Shown: positions 1 to 4,907 of the stretch, piece after piece
Numbering within the stretch: position 1 is the first letter of the stretch
Layout of the letters: every line of letters starts with the position of its first letter
Origin: Streptosporangiaceae bacterium
GTDB lineage: Bacteria; Actinomycetota; Actinomycetes; Streptosporangiales; Streptosporangiaceae
DNA: 11,892 nt
Assembly (NCBI GenBank): GCA_030040415.1
Contig: JASHTT010000193.1
Span: 1 to 11,892 of the forward strand
Direction: 5' to 3'
The notes under the pieces: generated by a model
Databases searched by the model: none
Seen by the model: only the letters and a program-made list of their open reading frames with translations
Told to the model about the DNA's origin: nothing
Position numbers and translations under genes: made by a program

Positions 1-755
1 TGTCTACCCTGCGCACTGGGATCATGGCGGGCTCGCCGTGCCCGGTCGAGGTGATGAAGCGCGTGGTCAGCGAGATGCACATGGAGCAGGTGACGATCTG
101 CTACGGGATGACCGAGACGTCCCCGGTGTCCACCCAGACAACGGCCGATGACGGCATGGACAGGCGGGTGTCCACCGTCGGCCGCGTCCATCCGCACGTC
201 GAGATCAAGGTCATCGATCCCGAGACCGGGCTGGTCCTGCCGCGCGGCAGCCACGGGGAGCTGTGCACCAGGGGCTACAGCGTGATGCTCGGGTACTGGG
301 ACGAGCCGCTGAAGACAGCGGAGGCCATCGACGCGGCACGCTGGATGCACACCGGCGACCTGGCGGTGATGGACGACGCCGGCTACCTGAACATCGTCGG
401 CCGGATCAAGGACATGGTGATCCGGGGCGGCGAGAACATCTACCCGCGCGAGGTCGAGGAGTTCCTCTACACGCATCCGGCGGTTGAGGACGTGCAGGTC
501 ATCGGCGTGCCAGACGCGAAATACGGCGAGGAACTGTGCGCCTGGGTGAAGCTGCGTCCAAGCGCGGACCTGACCGCGGAGCAGGTGCGGGAGTACTGCA
601 CCGGGAAGATCGCGCACTACAAGATCCCCCGCTACGTCCGGGTGACACAGGAGTTCCCGATGACGGTGACCGGCAAGGTGCAGAAGTTCAAGATGCGGGA
701 GACGTCGATCACCGAACTCGGACTGCAGGCAGCCAGCGAAGCCCGCACAGCCTGA
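1..755 (+). CDS. AMP-forming acyl-CoA ligase, C-terminal part (5' truncated by window)
   Basis: Partial gene; reading frame begins at base 3 and the true start lies upstream. It would activate a carboxylic acid (probably a fatty acid) as acyl-adenylate and transfer it to CoA in the cytosol. Visible ANL-superfamily signatures: the ATP-binding motif YGMTETSPVS at about bases 102-131; the hinge block with TGDLAVMDDAGY and then GRIKDMVIRGGENIYPREVE, which contains the ribose-binding Asp and the start of the mobile C-terminal domain; and the terminal TGKVQKFKMRE, with the Lys that catalyses adenylation. The wording (TLRTGIMAGSPCP, GRVHPHVEIKVIDPETG) resembles actinobacterial FadD-type medium/long-chain ligases. 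The substrate cannot be read from the fragment. The gene ends 23 bases before the convergent stop at 779. Confidence 0.93.
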   Translation, partial: STLRTGIMAGSPCPVEVMKRVVSEMHMEQVTICYGMTETSPVSTQTTADDGMDRRVSTVGRVHPHVEIKVIDPETGLVLPRGSHGELCTRGYSVMLGYWDEPLKTAEAIDAARWMHTGDLAVMDDAGYLNIVGRIKDMVIRGGENIYPREVEEFLYTHPAVEDVQVIGVPDAKYGEELCAWVKLRPSADLTAEQVREYCTGKIAHYKIPRYVRVTQEFPMTVTGKVQKFKMRETSITELGLQAASEARTA

Positions 756-778
756 CCTGCGGGCCAGGGCTTGGCTGC

Positions 779-1078
779 CTAGCCGACGACCGTCAGTGTG
801 CGTCGGCCCGGCTTTGCGGCTGGTCGCTTGCCCGACGACCGCCAAGCGGTCACCGAACGGTCCGAAAGGCCGGACATGACCGAGAACGCGCTCCCGAAAG
901 AGAACGCCGAGAAGACCGACGCCACGCAACCGACGGAGCCGATCGACAAGATGGAGCCCGCCGAGCCGATCGACAAGATCGATCCGGTCGAGGCGATCGA
1001 CAAGATCGAGCCGCTGGATCCGATGCTCAGCAGTGAGCCCGCTGAGCCCGGCGACTGTGACACGGCGTTCGTGGCCAT
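779..1078 (-). CDS. Ser-periodic low-complexity small protein (xSx repeats); preferred reading of a two-way-open segment
   Basis: 99 residues, ATG at 1078. Unrecognised function. From about residue 10 to 80, Ser stands at nearly every third position with hydrophobic or Gly residues between, in 9-residue units such as GSSGSILSI and GSAGSILSI. I recall similar Ser/Gly/Ile/Leu repeat proteins among actinobacterial hypotheticals, but cannot verify this. Context favours this strand: it starts 37 bases after the GDPD stop on the same strand and ends 23 bases from the convergent ligase stop, filling the gap without overlap. Against it: no Shine-Dalgarno sequence before the ATG. It would have to be coupled to, or read through from, the GDPD gene. 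The opposite strand (876-1238) is also open with a better ribosome site; only one is likely real. Confidence 0.45.
   Translation of the reverse strand: MATNAVSQSPGSAGSLLSIGSSGSILSIASTGSILSIGSAGSILSIGSVGCVASVFSAFSFGSAFSVMSGLSDRSVTAWRSSGKRPAAKPGRRTLTVVG
782..807 (+). terminator. Weak hairpin after the acyl-CoA ligase
   Basis: Seven-base stem GCCGACG (782-788) / CGTCGGC (801-807) with a 12-base loop, 26 bases after the ligase stop. There is no T-run. If the minus-strand small ORF is real, this lies inside its 3' end. It could be a factor-dependent or bidirectional terminator, or chance. Confidence 0.25.
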
Positions 1079-1238
1079 ACCGAGATTGTCGCACTGCGGC
1101 CGGCCACACGGACGTCTAACGTGCTGGGTCAGTGCCGCCGCGGCCAGCAAGTGCAGCCTGCACGCCTGGGATGTCGTTGACGCACAGCGCGTCTGCGCCC
1201 GCGCGTGCCAGCGCCACCGCCTCCGCGGGCTCCGGTGA
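876..1238 (+). CDS. Alternative reading: acidic EPIDKIEP-repeat small protein (mutually exclusive with 779-1078 minus)
   Basis: 120 residues. The ATG at 876 is preceded by AAAGG at 865-869 with 6-base spacing. Residues about 25-60 are 9-residue units (EPIDKMEPA, EPIDKIDPV, EAIDKIEPL, DPMLSSEPA), with Glu/Asp at nearly every third position from the N-terminus on. After about residue 60 the pattern stops; the remaining half is Cys/His/Arg-rich and its last 123 bases overlap the GDPD gene antisense, so it looks like a shadow. Third codon positions coincide with those of the minus reading, so GC3 cannot separate the two. Purine-rich first codon positions and the ribosome site favour this strand; gene packing favours the other. 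Function unknown. Confidence 0.3.
   Translation: MTENALPKENAEKTDATQPTEPIDKMEPAEPIDKIDPVEAIDKIEPLDPMLSSEPAEPGDCDTAFVAIPRLSHCGRPHGRLTCWVSAAAASKCSLHAWDVVDAQRVCARACQRHRLRGLR
908..1053. repeat. 27-bp tandem repeat with inner 9-bp period
   Basis: About four imperfect 27-bp units, best conserved at GAGCCGATCGACAAGAT (starting at 937 and 964) and its variant at 991. Within units a GA dinucleotide recurs every 9 bases. This encodes Glu/Asp at every third residue on the plus strand and Ser at every third residue on the minus strand. Confidence 0.7.
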
Positions 1239-1946
1239 CCACACCATGACCTCGAGGCCCGCGCGGTGCGCGATCTCCAGGATGTGCTCAGCACTGTCAC
1301 GGGCGGCACCGTCACGGGCGGCACCGTGATCGCCGAAGCTTTCCGGCGCCGGCCCGGCGCTCAGTGTGCCGGAGTTCAGTGTGCCGGAGTTCAGGCAGAC
1401 GGCGTCGAGTCCCAGGTTGGCGGCGGCCGAGACGGCGTGGCTCGCGGCGAAGTTGGCCTCGGTGATGAGCCCGAGTGCGATGTCGCCCGGGCGGCGACCG
1501 TCCTGGCTGAGGTAGCTGGGCACTGAGGCATCGAACGATGACACCAGGAACTGCCGCGTCCCGGCGTGACGCCCGAGGACGGCGGCGACGAGGGCGTGCG
1601 TGCGCCGCCGGGGCGAGTCCACCGCGTCCTCGATCGTGGTCTTGACGTCGATGTCGACTCCAACGCCGACCGGCAATGCCGCCAGCACGTCGTCGAGTGA
1701 CACGATGCCCTCGGCCGCCAGCTCGGCAGCGCTGCAGCCGACGATCCGCGCGCCGCCCGGGGTGACCGGGTCGTGCCACAGCACCAGCACGTCGTCGCTG
1801 CTGCGGCGGGCGTCTAGTTCCACCCACTGCGCCCCGGCCCGCGCGGCGGCGAGGAATGACGACACCGAGTTCTCCCGGTGACCGCCAGGTGCGCCGGCCC
1901 CGAAGCCCCGGTGCCCGACGACAGACGGCCGTTCGCCGAAGATCAC
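1116..1946 (-). CDS. Glycerophosphodiester phosphodiesterase (GDPD/UgpQ family)
   Basis: 276 residues. It hydrolyses glycerophosphodiesters to glycerol-3-phosphate and an alcohol; no signal peptide, so probably cytosolic. GDPD signatures in order: GHRG at 11-14 (catalytic His12), HRENS with Glu25 metal ligand, VELDARR with Glu43/Asp45, and WHDP with the second catalytic His58; the C-terminal MVWSPEP and GADALCVNDI fit the last barrel strands. Start: the long open frame begins at a GTG at 1952, but GGAGG (1958-1954) abuts it with no spacing, whereas a GTG at 1946 lies 7 bases downstream of that site and is preferred. Length is normal for the family. Two perfect 15-bp tandem duplications lengthen the region after residue 190 in frame. 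Divergent from the DksA-like gene. Confidence 0.9.
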   Translation of the reverse strand: MIFGERPSVVGHRGFGAGAPGGHRENSVSSFLAAARAGAQWVELDARRSSDDVLVLWHDPVTPGGARIVGCSAAELAAEGIVSLDDVLAALPVGVGVDIDVKTTIEDAVDSPRRRTHALVAAVLGRHAGTRQFLVSSFDASVPSYLSQDGRRPGDIALGLITEANFAASHAVSAAANLGLDAVCLNSGTLNSGTLSAGPAPESFGDHGAARDGAARDSAEHILEIAHRAGLEVMVWSPEPAEAVALARAGADALCVNDIPGVQAALAGRGGTDPAR

Positions 1947-1977
1947 TGACACTCCTCCCGGACGTCGGCAGCCTGTG

Positions 1978-2006
1978 GCGACATGCTCGCAGAGGGTGCG
2001 TAGGCT
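1978..2006 (+). promoter_or_regulatory. Candidate sigma-A-type promoter for the DksA-like gene
   Basis: A -35-like GCGACA (1978-1983), 17-base spacer and TAGGCT -10 (2001-2006, TANNNT pattern common in actinobacteria). The implied start near 2013 would leave a leader of about 65 bases containing the GC hairpin at 2027-2050. Motif match only. Confidence 0.4.
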
Positions 2007-2026
2007 AGCAAAATTGACGCGGCGGG

Positions 2027-2050
2027 TTCCGGGGGGTCGTCCCCCCGGGA
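2027..2050 (+). promoter_or_regulatory. Strong GC hairpin in the 5' leader of the DksA-like gene
   Basis: Stem TTCCGGGGGG (2027-2036) pairs with CCCCCCGGGA (2041-2050) around a TCGT loop, giving ten pairs including one T-G wobble. It ends 27 bases before the ATG at 2078, close to but not covering the ribosome site (GGGGAGG). With no T-run it is not a classic terminator. It may stabilise the leader RNA or act as an attenuator. Confidence 0.55.
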
Positions 2051-2077
2051 TCGCCGTCGGTTGCCCGGGGAGGCCTC

Positions 2078-2419
2078 ATGGACGAAGCGGTAGCGCGGGA
2101 GCGGTTGCTGACCGAGCGCTCCGAAGTGGCGCAACTGCTCCACAACAGCGAGTCCGCAGGACGGCAGGACATGCAGGCCGGCGCCGAGACCGGCGACATG
2201 GCCGACTCGGCCCAGCCGCTGACCTCGCTTGGCATGGACGAGGCCATCGCGGCGGGGATGCGCGACCGGCTCGAGGCGATCGACCGGGCGCTGAAGCGGC
2301 TGGACGAGGGGACCTACGGCAGGTCTGTCGTGAGCGGCGAACCGATTCCCGACGCGCGGCTCGAGGCCGATCCTGCCGCCGAGCTCACGGTTGAGGAAGC
2401 CAGGGCGGCCGGCAGGTAA
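2078..2419 (+). CDS. DksA/TraR-like protein lacking the zinc-finger cysteines
   Basis: 113 residues, ATG with GGGGAGG just upstream. The N-terminal half is helical and charged, as in the DksA coiled coil; the C-terminal part, DEGTYGRSVVSGEPIPDARL, is clearly the DksA/TraR zinc-finger block (family form about YGxCxxCGxxIxxxRL). The four cysteines are replaced: Ser83 and Ser86 for the first pair, Thr104 and Glu107 for the second. The fold is therefore probably kept without zinc. DksA-family proteins bind RNA polymerase in the secondary channel and alter initiation with ppGpp; whether this one does is inference. The acidic tip region holds ADSAQPLTS rather than the DxxDxA motif of E. coli DksA, so classical DksA activity is doubtful. 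Convergent with the OsmC gene, 33 bases between stops. Confidence 0.82.
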   Translation: MDEAVARERLLTERSEVAQLLHNSESAGRQDMQAGAETGDMADSAQPLTSLGMDEAIAAGMRDRLEAIDRALKRLDEGTYGRSVVSGEPIPDARLEADPAAELTVEEARAAGR

Positions 2420-2447
2420 GCTCGGCCGCCGCCAGCGACTTAAACGT

Positions 2448-2465
2448 GCCTTTCAGGCTATTTTT
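2448..2465 (+). terminator. Short hairpin with T-tract between convergent DksA-like and OsmC genes
   Basis: GCCT (2448-2451), TTC loop, AGGC (2455-2458), then TATTTTT (2459-2465). This resembles a small intrinsic terminator for the plus-strand gene, 28 bases after its stop. The stem is only 4 bp. It overlaps the last codons of the convergent OsmC gene. Confidence 0.3.
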
Positions 2466-2884
2466 AGCGATATATCTGTTCCGGCCAGTGCCTTGCTCAC
2501 CGGGCACTGGCTCTTGGCTTGGGCCGCCAGTTCGCCGAACTCACCGGCGCTGACGCCGTCCGCCGACCCGGCGACTGTCAGCTTGATGCCGCTGATCCGG
2601 AACCCGCCAGCCGGGTCGGGGCCGAGAGTCACGTCCGCCGTGACATCGAGTGACTGATTGCTGCCGCCTGCGGCGTCCAGCAACGCCGAGAACTGCATCG
2701 CGAAACACCCGGCGTGCGCGGCGGCGATCAACTCCTCGGGACTCGTCGCGCCGCCAGCGTCGTCGGCTGCCCGCTTGGGAAAGCTGATCTCGTAGCTGGC
2801 GATGCCGGAACTGACCAGTGTCACGGTGCCGACGCCATCCTGCAGGCCGCCGTCCCAGTGCGTCCGCGCGGTTCTGGTAGGCAT
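2453..2884 (-). CDS. OsmC/Ohr family peroxiredoxin
   Basis: 143 residues. Family members reduce organic hydroperoxides with two redox cysteines in the cytosol. The two Cys are in their expected contexts: Cys60 in AAAHAGCFAMQFS and Cys127 in AKSQCPVSKAL; Glu51 in SPEELIAAAHA matches the conserved Glu of the active site. The N-terminal TARTHWDGGLQDGVG and SFPKRAADDAGGATSPEEL match the OsmC (rather than Ohr) subgroup. ATG at 2884 has AAAGGA a few bases upstream. Length is typical. The last codons on this strand include ATA, CTA, AAA and ATA, rare in such a GC-rich genome, because they coincide with the T-tract of the convergent terminator. Divergent from the oxidoreductase gene, suggesting a shared redox/stress theme (inference). 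Confidence 0.92.
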   Translation of the reverse strand: MPTRTARTHWDGGLQDGVGTVTLVSSGIASYEISFPKRAADDAGGATSPEELIAAAHAGCFAMQFSALLDAAGGSNQSLDVTADVTLGPDPAGGFRISGIKLTVAGSADGVSAGEFGELAAQAKSQCPVSKALAGTDISLKIA

Positions 2885-2990
2885 TGGGTGTCCTTTCTGC
2901 CCGACATTTCGCCCAGGCGTTTCGCGCTCCCGCCGTCGTCACTAGCCTGTCATGAACACCCGACCGCGGCCGAGCGGAGAGCAAACGTCC

Positions 2991-4202
2991 GTGCTTGACC
3001 AGCCAGATAAGGCGCCGCCCGACCCGTTCGGGCCGGCGACGCTCGGCCCGCTGCGGCTGCGCAACCGGGTGATCAAGGCCGCGACGTTCGAGGGGATGAG
3101 CGCTGGCGGCGTCGTGTCGCCGAGCCTGATCGACTTCCACCGGCGAATGGCCGCCGGCGGGGTCGCGATGACCACCGTCTCCTACGTGGCGGTCTCCCGT
3201 GACGGCCGGGGCGCGCCGAACGAGCTCTACATTCACGACGGGGCGGCCGAGGGGCTGGCCGAGATCGCCCGCGCGGTCCACGCCGAGGGCGCGGCGATCT
3301 CTGCTCAGCTCGGCCACGCCGGCGCTGTCGGCACCATACGCAAGCGGTACCTCGGACCGTCGGCGACGCGGACCATCACCGGAACGCGCGTGCACGCGAT
3401 CTCGGCAGCAGAGATAGACGCGGTCGTCGAGGACTTCGCGACGGGCGCCGGCATGCTCGCAGCGGCCGGATTCGACGCGGTCGAGCTGCACTTCGGTCAC
3501 CACTACCTCGTCTCGGCGTTTCTCAGCCCGAGATGGAATCGGCGCAAGGACTCCTACGGCGGCCCGGTGCAGAACAGGGCGAGGCTCGCGCTGCGCATCC
3601 TCGCGGCGGTGCGCGACCGGGTCGGCAGCGCGATGGCGGTCACCGCCAAGCTCAATATGACCGACGGGATACGCGGCGGGCTCGACGTCGCCGACAGCAT
3701 CGAGGTCGCGAGGCTGCTAGCGGCGGACGGCCGGCTCGACGCACTCGAGCTGAGTGCCGGCGGCTCGCAGGCCAACCAGATGTTCATGTTCCGGGGAGAC
3801 CCGCCTCGCAAGGAGATGGCGGCCGCACTGCCCGGAATCCAGGGCGCCGTCTTCCGGCTGGCTGGGCCGGTCCTGTTCCGGCGTTACCCGTTCCGCGAGG
3901 CGTACCTGCTGCCGATGGCGCGGCAGTTCCGGGCAGCGGTGCCGCTCCCGCTTGTGCTGCTCGGTGGCATCAACACCGTCGACACGATCAGGCAGGCAAT
4001 GGCCGAGGGCTTCGACTTCGTGGCGATGGGCAGGGCGCTGCTGCGCGACCCGGCACTCGTCGGGAAAATGGCTGACGGCAGCGCCACGCGGGGGAATTGC
4101 ATTCATTGCAATAAGTGCGTGCCCAGCATCTACTCCGGAACTCGCTGTGTCCTCGACCATCCTGAGCCGCTCTATGTGGGAAATCCCGGCCCCATGCCAT
4201 AG
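2991..4202 (+). CDS. NADH:flavin oxidoreductase, old yellow enzyme family, with C-terminal Cys cluster
   Basis: About 403 residues from GTG at 2991, chosen because GGAGAG (2976-2981) lies 9 bases upstream. An ATG at 2952 would add 13 atypical residues and has no ribosome site. FMN-dependent TIM barrel: PFGPATLGPLRLRNRVIKAA at the first strand, SAQLGHAG (Gln106, His109), the active-site segment HFGHHYLVSAFLSPRW with His167 and Tyr172, then DSYGG, LLGGI and FVAMGRALLRDP phosphate-binding strands. After the barrel come Cys370, 373, 376 and 386 (CIHCNKC, then TRCV), like the iron-sulfur cysteines of 2,4-dienoyl-CoA reductase and trimethylamine dehydrogenase, though the spacing is tighter than in FadH. 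It ends there, without the flavodoxin-like domains of those enzymes. A TAGCCT -10-like box at 2943-2948 would place transcription start close to 2954, supporting the internal start. Likely cotranscribed with the next gene. Substrate unknown; an enoate or other electron-poor alkene reductase is plausible. Confidence 0.9.
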   Translation: MLDQPDKAPPDPFGPATLGPLRLRNRVIKAATFEGMSAGGVVSPSLIDFHRRMAAGGVAMTTVSYVAVSRDGRGAPNELYIHDGAAEGLAEIARAVHAEGAAISAQLGHAGAVGTIRKRYLGPSATRTITGTRVHAISAAEIDAVVEDFATGAGMLAAAGFDAVELHFGHHYLVSAFLSPRWNRRKDSYGGPVQNRARLALRILAAVRDRVGSAMAVTAKLNMTDGIRGGLDVADSIEVARLLAADGRLDALELSAGGSQANQMFMFRGDPPRKEMAAALPGIQGAVFRLAGPVLFRRYPFREAYLLPMARQFRAAVPLPLVLLGGINTVDTIRQAMAEGFDFVAMGRALLRDPALVGKMADGSATRGNCIHCNKCVPSIYSGTRCVLDHPEPLYVGNPGPMP

Positions 4203-4236
4203 TGATTGGCGACGACCCGGCCAGGGAGGGACCGAG

Positions 4237-4881
4237 ATGATCGGCAACAAGTGGGAGCAAACCGAGGGGACTGTCCGGCACCGCCACGCCGCAGATACCG
4301 GCATCCCGGGTCCGCACGGTCACCACGTCGTCGAGGTATACGACGTGGATGTGCGCATGCCGGACGGCACCACTGACCAGGCCGAGGTGCCGAGCGACGA
4401 ATACCGGCACTTCAACCCCGGCACGATCCTGCTGCTCGAGGTGAACACCAAGACCAGGGAGGTGCGGCTGCACTCGCACGCCCAGCAGCTGATCGTCGGC
4501 TTCAACACCAGCGCCGCCATCGCTGACGACGACTTCAGCACGTCCGCGGCCACGCCAGTCGGCACCTTCCAGGCCGGCCCGCAGGTGCAGGTGCTGGGCG
4601 GCGAGCAAGCCGCCGAGGTACTGCGCAGCGTGTTCGGCGGCGACCCCGGCGATGCATCCGCGCTGAAGGAGCGGCTACGCCAGCTGGCCGACGGGAATGT
4701 CGCCGGTGTCCAGGTGACGACCTCGACGGTGTACGGCGGGACAGGGATCGGCCAGCCGGGCGGCTCAGGCCAGCCGAGTCCGTCCCAGCGGGTCGCCGTC
4801 CTGCAGGAAATGCTTGACCGCGGCCAGCTGAGCCAGGCCGAGTTCGACGCCAAGCGGCAGCAGATCCTGGACCAGATCTAG
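4237..4881 (+). CDS. SHOCT-domain protein with N-terminal beta-rich domain
   Basis: 214 residues; ATG at 4237 with GGGAGGG (4224-4230) 6 bases upstream, 34 bases after the oxidoreductase stop, so probably in its operon. Residues about 10-90 look like a small beta-barrel (EVYDVDVRMPDGT, GTILLLEVNTKTREVRL). A linker follows, then a possibly helical stretch (GGEQAAEVLRSVF, SALKERLRQLADG) and a Gly/Pro/Ser-rich linker. Residues 184-214 are a clear SHOCT motif (RVAVLQEMLDRGQLSQAEFD, then KRQQILDQI). SHOCT is a short C-terminal helical hairpin thought to mediate oligomerisation. No signal peptide or membrane segment is seen. Function unknown. The open frame extends upstream inside the oxidoreductase gene, but that extension is a shadow with no family features. 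Confidence 0.85.
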   Translation: MIGNKWEQTEGTVRHRHAADTGIPGPHGHHVVEVYDVDVRMPDGTTDQAEVPSDEYRHFNPGTILLLEVNTKTREVRLHSHAQQLIVGFNTSAAIADDDFSTSAATPVGTFQAGPQVQVLGGEQAAEVLRSVFGGDPGDASALKERLRQLADGNVAGVQVTTSTVYGGTGIGQPGGSGQPSPSQRVAVLQEMLDRGQLSQAEFDAKRQQILDQI

Positions 4882-4907
4882 CTGCTAACCCGGCTGGCGA
4901 GCCTCGA

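Noticed and set aside
908..1053. CRISPR-like array
   Set aside because: Repeats are contiguous 27-bp imperfect units in an open frame, without unique spacers, and no cas genes are present.
2541..3503. 320-codon minus-strand open frame across the OsmC and oxidoreductase genes
   Set aside because: Arg/Gly-rich translation with no family motifs; it lies antisense or out of frame to two well-supported genes, a usual effect of high GC.
3754..4236. Upstream extension of the SHOCT gene inside the oxidoreductase gene
   Set aside because: The frame is open, but its translation is Arg/Ser/Cys-rich shadow sequence; a strong ribosome site fixes the start at 4237.
4882..4907. Terminator between the convergent SHOCT and propeller genes
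   Set aside because: Only a weak AGCTG/CAGCT pairing with a long loop is found, and no T-run.
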